The notes under the pieces are model-generated. The model had not been told where the DNA came from and did not search any database. It saw only the letters and a list, made by a program, of their open reading frames with translations. Shown piece by piece: positions 33,344-42,872 of a stretch of DNA of 64,000 bases. This DNA comes from Bacillota bacterium (GTDB lineage: Bacteria; Bacillota; Clostridia; Lachnospirales; Cellulosilyticaceae): assembly GCA_023393125.1 (NCBI GenBank), contig JAEWMQ010000095.1, positions 186,001-250,000 of the forward strand. The letters are read 5' to 3'. A program made the translations under genes and the position numbers. The number at the start of each line of letters is the position of its first letter. The first letter of the stretch is position 1.

Positions 33344-33463
33344 ACTATCCTCCTATACGAAATTAATATAGATAGTATAGCATATTAATAATTTTAGTAT
33401 AGAGTAGAGTGTGTTATGATAGAATTCGGAAATTTGGAAAAATATAAAGATAAGGAGGAAGCT

Positions 33464-35191
33464 ATGAAGCAATTACTGGTGTATTTAAAAGGATATAAAA
33501 AGGAATGCATTTTAGCACCTTTATTTAAAATGTTAGAAGCTTCTTTTGAGTTATTTGTACCTTTAGTTATTGCAGCTATTATTGATAAAGGAATTGGTCA
33601 TGGGGACAAAAGTTATATCATACAAATGTGTGCGCTCCTTATAGGACTTGGTGTCATTGGGCTTATTTGTTCGGTAACTGCTCAGTACTTTTCAGCCAAG
33701 GCAGCAGTGGGTTTTGGGACTGGTGTACGTCATGCTTTATTTAAGCATTTATTAGGACTCTCATTTACAGAGATTGATACTTTAGGAACATCAACTATGA
33801 TTACAAGGATGACTAGTGATGTCAATCAAGCACAAAATGGGGTTAATATGGTGCTTCGTCTCTTTTTAAGATCTCCTTTTGTCGTATTTGGTGCCACCAT
33901 TATGGCCTTTACCATTGATACAAAGTCAGCCATGATTTTTGTCATAGCTATTATTTTATTATCTTTCGTAGTATTTGGAATCATGCTTCTTAATATTCCT
34001 ATGCTTAAAATTGTACAGCAAAAGCTAGATGGTGTTTTAAGCATGACAAGAGAAAACTTGACAGGGGTTCGTGTGATTAGAGCCTTTTGCAAAGAAGAGG
34101 AAGAAATTGAAGCCTTTAATGAAAGGAATGAAGCACTTACTAAGCAGCAGAAGAAGGCAGGGAGATTATCGGCTTTAATGAACCCTCTTACTTACGTCAT
34201 TATTAACATTGCTATTATTAGGCTCATATGGGTAGGTGCACTTCAAGTGGATGCAGGTAATTTAACCAGCGGACAGGTAGTGGCACTTTATAACTATATG
34301 TCACAGATTTTAGTGGAGTTGATTAAATTAGCAGCCCTTATTATTACGGTCAACAAATCTGTAGCTTGCGGCAATCGTATAGCAGATGTATTTCATATTG
34401 AGCCTAGTATGGTAGAAAAAGAAACTACTAGCTTTGAAGAAGAGATAAAAGAAGAGAGCATTGCCTTTAAGCAAGTTTCTCTTACCTATGCTAATGCGGG
34501 AGAAGAATCTTTAACAGCCATTGATTTTACTGCTAAAAAGGGAGATACCATAGGTATTATCGGTGGTACAGGCTCAGGAAAAAGTTCAGTTATTCATTTA
34601 ATTCCTAGATTTTATGATGCCACTTCTGGTGAGGTGCTGATTAATGGTGTAAATGTCAAAGATTATCCGTTAGAAACCTTAAGAGAAAAAGTAGGAATTG
34701 TGATGCAAAAGGCAGTGCTCTTTAAGGGAAGCATTGAAGAAAACCTACGTTGGGGTAAAAAAGATGCTACAGAGGAAGAGTTACAAGCAGCTATTAAGGT
34801 TGCTCAAGCAGAAGATGTAGTAAATACCAAAGGGGGACTAAAAGCTGAGATAGAACAAGGTGGCAGAAATCTTTCTGGTGGACAAAGACAGCGTTTAACC
34901 ATTGCTAGAGCCCTAGTAAAAAAGCCCGAGATTCTTATTTTAGATGATAGCACTTCGGCTTTAGATTTTGCTACAGATGCAAAGCTTCGTAAGGCGATTA
35001 AAGAATTAGATTATCGTCCTACTGTGGTCATTGTGTCACAAAGAGCATCTTCGGTGCAATATGCAAATCAAATTATTGTTTTAGATGATGGTCAATTAGT
35101 TGGAAAAGGAACTCATGAAGAGCTTCTAGAGACCTGTGAGGTTTATAATGAAATCTACTACTCTCAGTTTAAGAAGGAGGTAGAGGGATGA
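33464..35191 (+). CDS. heterodimeric ABC exporter, subunit with degenerate Walker B
   Basis: This is a 575-residue half-transporter: six membrane segments (about residues 1-300) then an ATPase domain with GGTGSGKSS, LSGGQRQR and LILDDSTSALD. The residue after the Walker B Asp is Asp rather than Glu, as in the subunit of BmrCD- or TM287/288-type heterodimers that lacks one catalytic base. The partner follows with an ATGA overlap. I choose the ATG at 33464, after AAGGAGG, rather than the in-frame ATG at 33416. Expected role is export of lipids or drugs; the divergent LysR gene is the likely regulator. Confidence 0.92.
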   Translation: MKQLLVYLKGYKKECILAPLFKMLEASFELFVPLVIAAIIDKGIGHGDKSYIIQMCALLIGLGVIGLICSVTAQYFSAKAAVGFGTGVRHALFKHLLGLSFTEIDTLGTSTMITRMTSDVNQAQNGVNMVLRLFLRSPFVVFGATIMAFTIDTKSAMIFVIAIILLSFVVFGIMLLNIPMLKIVQQKLDGVLSMTRENLTGVRVIRAFCKEEEEIEAFNERNEALTKQQKKAGRLSALMNPLTYVIINIAIIRLIWVGALQVDAGNLTSGQVVALYNYMSQILVELIKLAALIITVNKSVACGNRIADVFHIEPSMVEKETTSFEEEIKEESIAFKQVSLTYANAGEESLTAIDFTAKKGDTIGIIGGTGSGKSSVIHLIPRFYDATSGEVLINGVNVKDYPLETLREKVGIVMQKAVLFKGSIEENLRWGKKDATEEELQAAIKVAQAEDVVNTKGGLKAEIEQGGRNLSGGQRQRLTIARALVKKPEILILDDSTSALDFATDAKLRKAIKELDYRPTVVIVSQRASSVQYANQIIVLDDGQLVGKGTHEELLETCEVYNEIYYSQFKKEVEG

Positions 35192-36945
35192 AAAAGAATG
35201 ATTTAAGAAAGGGTGTTCAAAAAGACACGCTTAAAAAAGTACTACGTTATGTTAAAAAGTATAGAGGCCTAATGCTCATTTCTATTCTTTTAGCGATTGT
35301 CATTGTCGTACTCACTTTATATGTTCCTATTTTAATCGGAAAGGCTATTGATGGGCTTGCATATGGTCAGATTCAATTTGATTATATTTTAAAACAGCTT
35401 ATTATTGTGGCTATTATAGTAGGCATAACAGCCATAGCCCAGTGGTTTATGAATATGATTAACAACAAAGTGACTTATCAGGTAGTACGTGATATGAGAG
35501 ATGAGGCTTTTAATAAGATTGAGATTTTACCACTCAAATATATCGATACCCATTCACAAGGGGATATTGTAAGCCGTGTTATTGCAGATGTAGATCAATT
35601 CGCCGATGGACTATTAATGGGATTTACGCAGCTGTTTACAGGTATTATCACCATACTTGGAACCTTATTCTTCATGTTAACAATTGATGTAAGTATTACT
35701 TTTGTAGTGGTTCTAGTCACACCTCTTTCGCTATTTGTAGCTAGCTTTATTGCTAAGAAAACTTATACGATGTTTAAATTGCAGTCAGAAACAAGAGGAG
35801 AACAAACAGCTTTTATTGATGAAATGATTGGAAATGAAAAAGTAGTAAAAGCTTATGGTTATGAAGAAGAGGCGATTAAAAAATTCGATGAAATTAATAA
35901 TAGATTAGCAAAATATTCATTAAGGGCGATTTTCTTTTCTTCTTTAACTAACCCTTCTACTAGATTTGTCAATGGCATCGTGTATGCAGGAGTAGCTATT
36001 ACAGGTGCCTTTGCTATATTAAATGGGAGAATGACAGTAGGTGCATGGTCTTGCTTTTTAAGCTATGCTAATCAGTATACTAAGCCTTTTAATGAAATAT
36101 CAGGGGTAGTTACAGAACTTCAAAATGCTATGGCTTGTGCAGCCAGGATTTTCGAATTAATCGAAGAAGAACCTCAGATTCCTGAAAGTCCTAAAGCAAT
36201 AACATTAGAAGATGCTAATGGTTATGTGACATGTAAAGATGTAAGCTTTTCTTATGTACCTGAGAAGAAACTCATTGAGCATTTTAATATTCAAATTAAG
36301 CCAGGTCAAAAGGTAGCAATTGTAGGGCCTACAGGTTGTGGTAAAACGACGCTGATTAATTTGCTCATGCGTTTTTATGATGTCAATGAGGGAAGCATTA
36401 AGGTGGATGACAATGATATTAGAGAAATCACCAGAAGAAGCCTTCGCTTAAATTATGGCATGGTACTCCAAGAGACTTGGCTTAAGCAGGGGACGATTAA
36501 AGAAAATATTATCATGGGTAAACCAGATGCTACAGATGAAGAAATCATTGAGGCAGCTAAAGCAGCTTATGCCCATTCTTTCATCAAACGTTTACCAAAA
36601 GGTTATGATACAGTTATTGGAGAAGATGGTGGCATGCTTTCACAAGGACAAAAGCAGCTTTTATGTATTACAAGAGTCATGCTGACTAAGCCACCTATGC
36701 TGATTTTAGATGAAGCAACATCTTCGATTGATACAAGAACAGAAATTAAGATTCAAAGTGCCTTTAATCGATTAATGGAAGGTAGAACTAGCTTCATTGT
36801 AGCCCATCGTTTATCAACTATTCAAAATGCAGATGTTATTCTGGTTATGAAAGAAGGAAAAATTATAGAGCAAGGTAATCATAATGAGCTTTTAGCGAAA
36901 AAAGGATTTTATCATCAACTTTATAATAGCCAGTTTGCAGTATAG
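35188..36945 (+). CDS. heterodimeric ABC exporter, subunit with intact catalytic Glu
   Basis: This is the partner of the preceding subunit, 585 residues: six membrane helices followed by an ATPase domain with GPTGCGKTT, a variant signature LSQGQKQLL and a complete Walker B LILDEATSSID. The pairing of LSQGQ here with the Asp-Asp Walker B of its partner gives one degenerate and one working ATP site, as in known heterodimeric exporters. ATGA overlap with the upstream gene implies coupled translation. A terminator follows at 36971-37000. Confidence 0.92.
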   Translation: MKKNDLRKGVQKDTLKKVLRYVKKYRGLMLISILLAIVIVVLTLYVPILIGKAIDGLAYGQIQFDYILKQLIIVAIIVGITAIAQWFMNMINNKVTYQVVRDMRDEAFNKIEILPLKYIDTHSQGDIVSRVIADVDQFADGLLMGFTQLFTGIITILGTLFFMLTIDVSITFVVVLVTPLSLFVASFIAKKTYTMFKLQSETRGEQTAFIDEMIGNEKVVKAYGYEEEAIKKFDEINNRLAKYSLRAIFFSSLTNPSTRFVNGIVYAGVAITGAFAILNGRMTVGAWSCFLSYANQYTKPFNEISGVVTELQNAMACAARIFELIEEEPQIPESPKAITLEDANGYVTCKDVSFSYVPEKKLIEHFNIQIKPGQKVAIVGPTGCGKTTLINLLMRFYDVNEGSIKVDDNDIREITRRSLRLNYGMVLQETWLKQGTIKENIIMGKPDATDEEIIEAAKAAYAHSFIKRLPKGYDTVIGEDGGMLSQGQKQLLCITRVMLTKPPMLILDEATSSIDTRTEIKIQSAFNRLMEGRTSFIVAHRLSTIQNADVILVMKEGKIIEQGNHNELLAKKGFYHQLYNSQFAV

Positions 36946-36970
36946 CAAAGAGAAATTTATAAAACAAAAG

Positions 36971-37003
36971 ATCGCACCCAGATGGGGGGCGATTTTTGTT
37001 TTT
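36971..37003 (+). terminator. intrinsic terminator after the first ABC exporter pair
   Basis: ATCGC plus CCC pair with GGG plus GCGAT around a short loop, followed by TTTTTGTTTTT. Confidence 0.75.
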
Positions 37004-37157
37004 AGGTCCTCTATATTTATGAAAAGAAGGCATATTGGATGAATTGATTTGATAACTGATAGTCATTGATAGAAGAAGAAATGAATGCTACTTACTACGC
37101 CTATCGATAATATGCTATAATGTAAATGTTATTCTAGTAAAGGAAAGGGGTAGGGCG

Positions 37158-37586
37158 ATGGAACAAGAGATGAGAATAGGTGTTCTTTTGAAAATGATTA
37201 ACAATATTTATGAGAGAAATTTTAATAGTAAAGTAGTGGAGATTAATTTAACAACTGCTCAGTGTGATTTATTAGGATTTTTACATGATAATGAAGGAAA
37301 AGAAGTAAATCCTGTTGATATTGAAAAGAGGTTTAATCTCAAACGCCCTACTGTAACCGGACTTTTAAAGCGCTTAGAAGAAAAAGGTTTTATTAAGTTG
37401 GTGCCTAGCGTTAAAGATAATCGTTATAAGCAAATTATTTTAACTGATAAAGCACAAGGACAGCACCAAGAAATGTTAGCTGGTTTAAAGGAAATGGAAG
37501 CTCAGTTATATCAAGGTATTAGTGAAGAAGAAAAGAAGGAATTAGTGAGCATATTAAATAAAATGCTAAAGAATATGTCGCTCTAA
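37158..37586 (+). CDS. MarR-family transcriptional regulator
   Basis: The 142-residue protein has a winged helix with NLKRPTVTGLLKRLEEKGF as recognition segment (residues about 55-73) and the wing SVKDNRYKQIILT. AAAGGAAAGGGG precedes the start; TATAAT at 37116-37121 is the probable -10. It is the first of a group running into a nitroreductase and a second ABC exporter pair. The identical palindromic site TTAGCAAGCTAA lies upstream of both of those units (37613-37624 and 38597-38608) but not before its own gene, so it is the obvious candidate regulator of both. Confidence 0.9.
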   Translation: MEQEMRIGVLLKMINNIYERNFNSKVVEINLTTAQCDLLGFLHDNEGKEVNPVDIEKRFNLKRPTVTGLLKRLEEKGFIKLVPSVKDNRYKQIILTDKAQGQHQEMLAGLKEMEAQLYQGISEEEKKELVSILNKMLKNMSL

Positions 37587-37607
37587 TAAAAGGAATATTT
37601 TTGCGTA

Positions 37608-37630
37608 AATAGTTAGCAAGCTAATTGTAT
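37608..37630 (+). promoter_or_regulatory. MarR-type operator upstream of the nitroreductase gene
   Basis: The palindrome TTAGCAAGCTAA at 37613-37624 lies inside a 20-base sequence repeated exactly at 38592-38611. The nitroreductase has its own good promoter just downstream, TTGCAT (37658-37663), a 17-base spacer and TACAAT (37681-37686). Confidence 0.6.
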
Positions 37631-37735
37631 CTTGGCAATTTAAATTAAAAAGCATAATTGCATATGAATTTTTAATGCTATACAATAGATAAATAATAGA
37701 AAAAAATACAGTAAGTAAATAGGAGAGAGATATAG

Positions 37736-38377
37736 ATGTCAGAGTTAGATTTTATTTATAAGAGAAAAAGTATCAGAGATTATAAAGAAGGAGAAGTACC
37801 TAAAGAAGATATTTTAAAAATGTTAGAAGCAGCTACTTTAGCACCATCTCCAAAACATCAGCAAAACTGGCATTTTGTTGTGGTGCAAAATGGAGAGCTG
37901 GTAAGTAAGATGGCAGATGCAGTAACGAAGAGTCATGAACATATTGCGTCTTTAGCTAAAACACAGGAAGAAAAAGAACAGTTTATGAAGGTACTTCCTT
38001 ACTATCTTAACTTTGAACGCTCATCATGTGCCGTCATTGTATATGCAAAAGAATATGACATGATTGAAGAAAAAATCTTAAGAGCAAATGGGGTAGATGA
38101 AGCTATTATAGATGTCATTAAATCACCACAGTCAGGCGCACAAGGTATTGGTGCAGCAGTAGAGAACTTCTTACTTGCAGCTGCCAATATGGGATATGGT
38201 GCCTGCTATATGACAGGGCCTGCTCATGCAAAAGCTGAGATTGAAAAGATTATTGGCTTTGAGAAACCAGAGTATTCTTTAATGGCTATTATCTCATTAG
38301 GTATTCCAGCAGATGAAACACCAAGACAACCAAGACGTAAGCCTTTAGAGGATGTTGTTACTTTTATTGAGGAGTAA
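37736..38377 (+). CDS. nitroreductase-family FMN oxidoreductase
   Basis: The 213-residue protein has the N-terminal KRKSIRDY motif that contacts FMN, LAPSPKHQQNWHFVVV, and the late GIGAAVENFLLAAANMGYGACYMTG helix-turn (described by its position, about residues 138-162) of the nitroreductase fold. Such enzymes reduce nitro compounds, quinones or flavins using NAD(P)H. It has a strong ribosome binding site (AGGAGAG) and its own promoter and is closed by a terminator. Position between a MarR gene and an exporter pair suggests a role in handling toxic compounds; that is inference. Confidence 0.9.
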   Translation: MSELDFIYKRKSIRDYKEGEVPKEDILKMLEAATLAPSPKHQQNWHFVVVQNGELVSKMADAVTKSHEHIASLAKTQEEKEQFMKVLPYYLNFERSSCAVIVYAKEYDMIEEKILRANGVDEAIIDVIKSPQSGAQGIGAAVENFLLAAANMGYGACYMTGPAHAKAEIEKIIGFEKPEYSLMAIISLGIPADETPRQPRRKPLEDVVTFIEE

Positions 38378-38443
38378 GAGGAATTATTCATAGAAACGTG
38401 ATAACTACTTTTAGAGGATATAAAATTGAACTTATAGTTTGGA

Positions 38444-38476
38444 ATAAAGCAGAGGGGATCCCTCTGCTTTATCAAT
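38444..38476 (+). terminator. strong hairpin after the nitroreductase gene
   Basis: ATAAAGCAGAGG at 38444-38455 pairs with CCTCTGCTTTAT at 38461-38472, a 12-pair stem with a very short loop. The T-run after it is weak. Confidence 0.6.
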
Positions 38477-38584
38477 TAAAGTTAAGAAATTGTTTTATCT
38501 TGTCCTGAAACTTAGAGGGACAAAGTTTATAAGTTATGTAAATAAGTTGAAGAAATAACTACCTATAGACGAAATAAATTTTTT

Positions 38585-38615
38585 TTGTTAAAATAGTTAG
38601 CAAGCTAATTATAAA
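38585..38615 (+). promoter_or_regulatory. promoter and MarR-type operator of the second ABC exporter pair
   Basis: TTGTTA at 38585-38590 and TTATAA at 38609-38614 form a probable promoter, and the palindrome TTAGCAAGCTAA at 38597-38608 fills the spacer. The surrounding 20 bases are identical to those upstream of the nitroreductase, so one repressor probably covers both. Confidence 0.7.
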
Positions 38616-38645
38616 TTCATAAAAAGACATAAAGGAGGAACAGCG

Positions 38646-40385
38646 ATGATAAAGACCTTGCTAGCTCAGGTTAAAGAATATAAAAAATCTTCCATTCTAT
38701 CACCCGTTTTTATTGTATTTGAGGTTATTATGGAAGTACTTATTCCATTTATGATGGCTTCTATCATAGACAACGGTGTAGAAAAAGGCGACATGAAACA
38801 TGTAGTATTTATGGGAGTATGTATGATCGGTGCTGCTATGTTAGCTCTTTTCTTTGGGGTTTTATCGGGGACACATGCAGCAAAAGCAAGTAGTGGTTTT
38901 GCAAAGAATTTAAGAGAAGCCATGTATGAAAATATACAAGACTTTTCTTTCTCTAACATAGATAAATATTCAACGGCAGGACTTGTAACAAGACTTACAA
39001 CTGACGTTACTAATGTACAAAATGCTTATCAAATGGTGATTCGTATTTGCGCAAGAGCACCATTTATGCTCATTTGTGCCATGATTATGGCATTTACAAT
39101 TAATGCAAGACTTTCAATGGTGTTTGTAGGGGCGATTATTTTCTTAGGAGTGGCATTAACTCTTATTTTAAGAAAAGTACACCCTATTTTTATGCAAGTA
39201 TTTAAAAAATACGATGCTTTAAATGCCAGTGTACAAGAGAATATTAATGCAGTTCGCGTAGTTAAAGCCTATGTACGTGAGGAGCATGAAATTAGCAAGT
39301 TTGAAAAAGCTTGTGAAAATGTATATCAAATGTTTATTAAGGCAGAGAAACTTATTATTTTAAATATGCCAGTGATGCAATTTGCAATGTATGCGTGTAT
39401 TCTACTTATTTCTTGGTTAGGCGCGAATATGATTGTAGGTGGCAGTTTAACAACTGGTGAGCTTATGAGTTTATTTGCTTATATCATGAATATCTTAGTG
39501 AGTTTGATGATGATCGCTATGGTATTCGTAATGGTGACTATGTCACGTGCTTCAGCAGAACGTATTGCGGAAGTTATTAATGAAGAAGTAGATTTAACTA
39601 ATGGTGAAAATCCTATTTATGAAGTAAAAGACGGTTCAATTGAATTTGAAAACGTAGACTTTGGTTACAACAAAGACAAAAATAATTGTGTACTTGAGAA
39701 ACTTAATTTCTCTATTCAATCAGGAGAGACGATTGGAATTATAGGTGGAACTGGTAGTGCTAAGTCTTCACTAGTTCAGCTTATTCCAAGACTTTATGAC
39801 ACTGTAGGTGGTAAGGTTAAAGTAGGCGGCTTAGATGTAAGAGAATATGATCTTGAAACCCTTAGAAATGAAGTTGCCATGGTACTTCAAAAGAACGTAT
39901 TATTCTCAGGAACCATCAAAGAGAATTTAAGATGGGGGAATAAAGAAGCTAGCGATGAAGAAATTATAAGAGTTTGTGAACTCGCTCAGGCGGCAGAGTT
40001 CATTGAAAGAATGCCAGATAAGTATGATACCTATATAGAGCAAGGCGGAAGTAACGTATCAGGTGGACAAAAACAAAGACTATGTATTGCTAGAGCCCTT
40101 CTTAAAAAACCTAAAATTCTTATTTTAGATGATTCAACAAGTGCAGTTGATACCAAGACTGATACGCTTATTAGAAGAGCCTTTAAAGAAGAAATACCAG
40201 ACACAACTAAAATTATTATTGCCCAAAGAATTTCATCTGTTCAAGATGCAGATAAAATCATTGTTTTAAATGAAGGAAAAATTGAGGGCATGGGAAATCA
40301 CGAAGAGCTTATGGCAAGCTGTGAAATTTATCGTGATGTTTATGTATCACAGATGAAAGGAGCAGACGAAGATGAAACCAAATAA
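38646..40385 (+). CDS. heterodimeric ABC exporter, subunit with degenerate Walker B (second pair)
   Basis: This is a 579-residue half-transporter paralogous to the one at 33464: six membrane segments, then an ATPase domain with GGTGSAKSS (Ala in place of the last Gly of Walker A), VSGGQKQRL and LILDDSTSAVD. The Asp-Asp Walker B again marks the non-catalytic site of a heterodimer. Start follows AAAGGAGG. The next gene overlaps it by 14 bases. The operator-like palindrome in its promoter points to control by the MarR protein at 37158. Confidence 0.92.
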   Translation: MIKTLLAQVKEYKKSSILSPVFIVFEVIMEVLIPFMMASIIDNGVEKGDMKHVVFMGVCMIGAAMLALFFGVLSGTHAAKASSGFAKNLREAMYENIQDFSFSNIDKYSTAGLVTRLTTDVTNVQNAYQMVIRICARAPFMLICAMIMAFTINARLSMVFVGAIIFLGVALTLILRKVHPIFMQVFKKYDALNASVQENINAVRVVKAYVREEHEISKFEKACENVYQMFIKAEKLIILNMPVMQFAMYACILLISWLGANMIVGGSLTTGELMSLFAYIMNILVSLMMIAMVFVMVTMSRASAERIAEVINEEVDLTNGENPIYEVKDGSIEFENVDFGYNKDKNNCVLEKLNFSIQSGETIGIIGGTGSAKSSLVQLIPRLYDTVGGKVKVGGLDVREYDLETLRNEVAMVLQKNVLFSGTIKENLRWGNKEASDEEIIRVCELAQAAEFIERMPDKYDTYIEQGGSNVSGGQKQRLCIARALLKKPKILILDDSTSAVDTKTDTLIRRAFKEEIPDTTKIIIAQRISSVQDADKIIVLNEGKIEGMGNHEELMASCEIYRDVYVSQMKGADEDETK

Positions 40386-42282
40386 GATGCCAATGGGGCC
40401 AGGTAAAGGACCTATGAAACTAGAAAATCCAGGTCAAATCTTTAAAAGATTATTTGCCTATATTTTTAAGAACTATAAAATTCATTGTATTGCCGTTCTT
40501 TTTCTCATTCTTATTAGCTCATTAGCCAGCGTAGTAGGAATCATGTTTATGAAGGACTTAATTGATGAGTACATTGTACCATTTCTAGGTAATGCCAATC
40601 CTGATTTTAGTAGTTTAATGAAGGCATTAATGAGAATGGCAATGATTTTCTTAGGAGGAGTACTTTCTACCTACCTATATAATCGTATTATGATTTTTGT
40701 ATGCCAAGGTACAATGAAGAACATTAGAAATGATCTTTTTAAACACATGGAGAAATTACCTATCAAATATTTTGATACACATGCTCACGGTGATATCATG
40801 AGTATTTATACAAATGATACAGATACTTTAAGACAAATGATTAGTCAATCAATGCCACAGCTACTTGCTTCTGGGATTACTATTATTAGTGTACTCATTT
40901 CAATGTTTATTTTAAATATTCCACTGACATTTATTACACTCATCATGGTAGGCTTAATGCTTGTAGTGACAAAGACTATTGCAGGTAAAAGTGGTAGTTA
41001 CTTTATGAAGCAACAAAAGAATTTAGGGGCAGTTAATGGTTTTATTGAAGAGATGATGGAAGGACAAAAAGTTGTAAAAGTCTTCTGTCATGAAGAAGAA
41101 AGTATCAAACGCTTTAAAGAGCTTAATGAAGAACTCTTTGATAGTGCCAACAATGCCAATAAATTTGCTAATATCCTTATGCCTATTATGAATAATATGG
41201 GGAATCTTAACTATGTAGTCACAGCTATCATAGGTTCCATATTAGCAATTGCTGGCCTAGGTGGTTTTACACTTGGTGGGCTTGCATCTTTCCTACAATT
41301 TAATAAGAACTTTACACAGCCTATTTCTCAAATTTCACAGCAGTTAAATGCGATTATTATGGCACTTGCTGGGGCTGATCGTATTTTTAAGCTATTAGAT
41401 GAGAAACCTGAAGAAGATGAAGGTTATGTGGAATTAGTTAATGTTAAGATTGATGCAAATGGTGAGATGAAAGAAGCCAAAGAAAGAACAGGCACTTGGG
41501 CATGGAAACACTATCATCAAGAAGATGGGACAACTACCTATAAGAAAGTGGAAGGGGACGTTGTATTTAATCATGTAGATTTCGGTTATAATGATGAAAA
41601 AATTATTCTTCATGATATTGAGCTTTATGCAAAACCAGGTGAAAAAATTGCCTTCGTTGGTGCAACAGGTGCAGGAAAAACAACTATTACCAACTTAATC
41701 AATCGTTTCTATGATATTCAAGATGGTAAAATCCGCTATGATGGGATTAACATTAATAAAATTAAAAAAGATGATTTAAGAAGATCTCTAGGGATTGTAC
41801 TTCAAGATACACATCTTTTTACTGGTACAGTAATGGAAAATATTCGTTATGGTAAATTAGATGCTACAGATGAAGAAGTAAAGGCAGCAGCAAAACTAGC
41901 TAATGCTGAATACTTTATCAAGCACTTACCACAAGGCTATGATACAATGCTGACTGGTGATGGTGCTAACCTTTCACAAGGCCAAAGACAGCTTTTAGCT
42001 ATTGCTAGAGCAGCTGTAGCAAATCCACCAGTACTCATCCTTGATGAAGCGACTTCAAGTATTGATACTCGTACAGAAAAAATTGTTCAAGAAGGTATGG
42101 ATAGACTGATGGAAGGCAGAACCGTATTTGTTATTGCCCACCGTTTATCAACTATTAAGAACTCTAATGTGATTATGGTTCTTGATCAAGGAAGAATTAT
42201 TGAACGTGGTAACCATGATGACTTAATTGAAAAGAAAGGCACTTATTATCAACTTTATACAGGTGCTTTAGAGCAAGATTAA
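40372..42282 (+). CDS. heterodimeric ABC exporter, subunit with intact catalytic Glu (second pair)
   Basis: The 636-residue partner has a Met/Pro/Gly-rich N-terminal extension, six membrane segments, and an ATPase domain with GATGAGKTT, LSQGQRQLL and LILDEATSSID. An insertion of about 50 residues just before the ATPase domain (around residues 360-400, with ERTGTWAWKHYHQ) distinguishes it from the paralogue at 35188. With the previous subunit it should form one working ATP site. AAAGGAG inside the end of the upstream gene serves as its ribosome binding site. A large structured repeat begins 18 bases after its stop. Confidence 0.92.
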   Translation: MKPNKMPMGPGKGPMKLENPGQIFKRLFAYIFKNYKIHCIAVLFLILISSLASVVGIMFMKDLIDEYIVPFLGNANPDFSSLMKALMRMAMIFLGGVLSTYLYNRIMIFVCQGTMKNIRNDLFKHMEKLPIKYFDTHAHGDIMSIYTNDTDTLRQMISQSMPQLLASGITIISVLISMFILNIPLTFITLIMVGLMLVVTKTIAGKSGSYFMKQQKNLGAVNGFIEEMMEGQKVVKVFCHEEESIKRFKELNEELFDSANNANKFANILMPIMNNMGNLNYVVTAIIGSILAIAGLGGFTLGGLASFLQFNKNFTQPISQISQQLNAIIMALAGADRIFKLLDEKPEEDEGYVELVNVKIDANGEMKEAKERTGTWAWKHYHQEDGTTTYKKVEGDVVFNHVDFGYNDEKIILHDIELYAKPGEKIAFVGATGAGKTTITNLINRFYDIQDGKIRYDGININKIKKDDLRRSLGIVLQDTHLFTGTVMENIRYGKLDATDEEVKAAAKLANAEYFIKHLPQGYDTMLTGDGANLSQGQRQLLAIARAAVANPPVLILDEATSSIDTRTEKIVQEGMDRLMEGRTVFVIAHRLSTIKNSNVIMVLDQGRIIERGNHDDLIEKKGTYYQLYTGALEQD

Positions 42283-42299
42283 TATCATTTCTTATAATA

Positions 42300-42681
42300 T
42301 AAGGTACCGCCAAGTCATCCGAGGATGATGATTGATTCCGGTTGCTGTCTCGGCTCGCTAAGCAGTTCTAAACTCGTATCCCTTATGAACGGCTGAAAAC
42401 TCGCTAACGCTCAAACACTCAGCCTAAAACCCATAAGGGTTCCTTCGTTAAGAACTGCTAAGCTTACCTCCAAGGCACCCTACATCAATCCTCATCCTCT
42501 ACTGCCTTAGCTACTACTTTGCCCAAAAAAACCACTAAGAAGCTTTAGACGTTATTATTGCTAAAATGAGATGTAAGAGAATGGCTCGTAAGTTTAAAAT
42601 ACCGTTATAACCTCTTATTCTCTCCCAACAGCTTTCCTTATAAATGCCTCGATTAGATGGTTGAATAATTATAGTATAAGA
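42300..42681. repeat. structured dispersed repeat, short copy
   Basis: About 380 bases here are closely similar to 58068-58755. The conserved part (42301-42500) is richer in G+C than the neighbourhood and folds as nested stems: 42357-42369 with 42451-42463, 42380-42387 with 42432-42439 (CCCTTATG/CATAAGGG), and 42391-42396 with 42419-42424 (GGCTGA/TCAGCC). Compared with the other copy it lacks two internal stretches of roughly 65 and 240 bases. No protein is encoded. It could be a non-autonomous mobile element or a structured RNA. Confidence 0.75.
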
Positions 42682-42690
42682 AAACTAAGA

Positions 42691-42742
42691 AATAGGACAT
42701 ATTTAATGGGTATAAATACTATTGAATATGTCCTATTTTTTA
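42691..42742. terminator. intrinsic terminator, 13-bp stem
   Basis: AATAGGACATATT at 42691-42703 pairs perfectly with AATATGTCCTATT at 42725-42737, followed by a T-run. It lies between the repeat and the rhodanese gene. Confidence 0.75.
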
Positions 42743-42872
42743 ACTTGTTTTATAAGGTAATCATATTGACTTTAGAAACTCACTTAGGTAAAGTTAAAGA
42801 GTTAAGAACATTAATAGACAAGGAATAATTCTAAACAATTAACATAAACAGTAGGCTAGAAGGAGATACAAA

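Noticed and set aside
36455..36685. 76-codon frame inside the ABC exporter gene at 35188
   Set aside because: It is another frame of a well-supported ATPase domain and has no ribosome binding site.
39747..39776. Ala in the Walker A of the exporter subunit at 38646 (GGTGSAKSS) as a sign of inactivity
   Set aside because: The Lys and Ser that bind phosphate are present, and the subunit already has the degenerate site expected in a heterodimer; not evidence of a broken gene.
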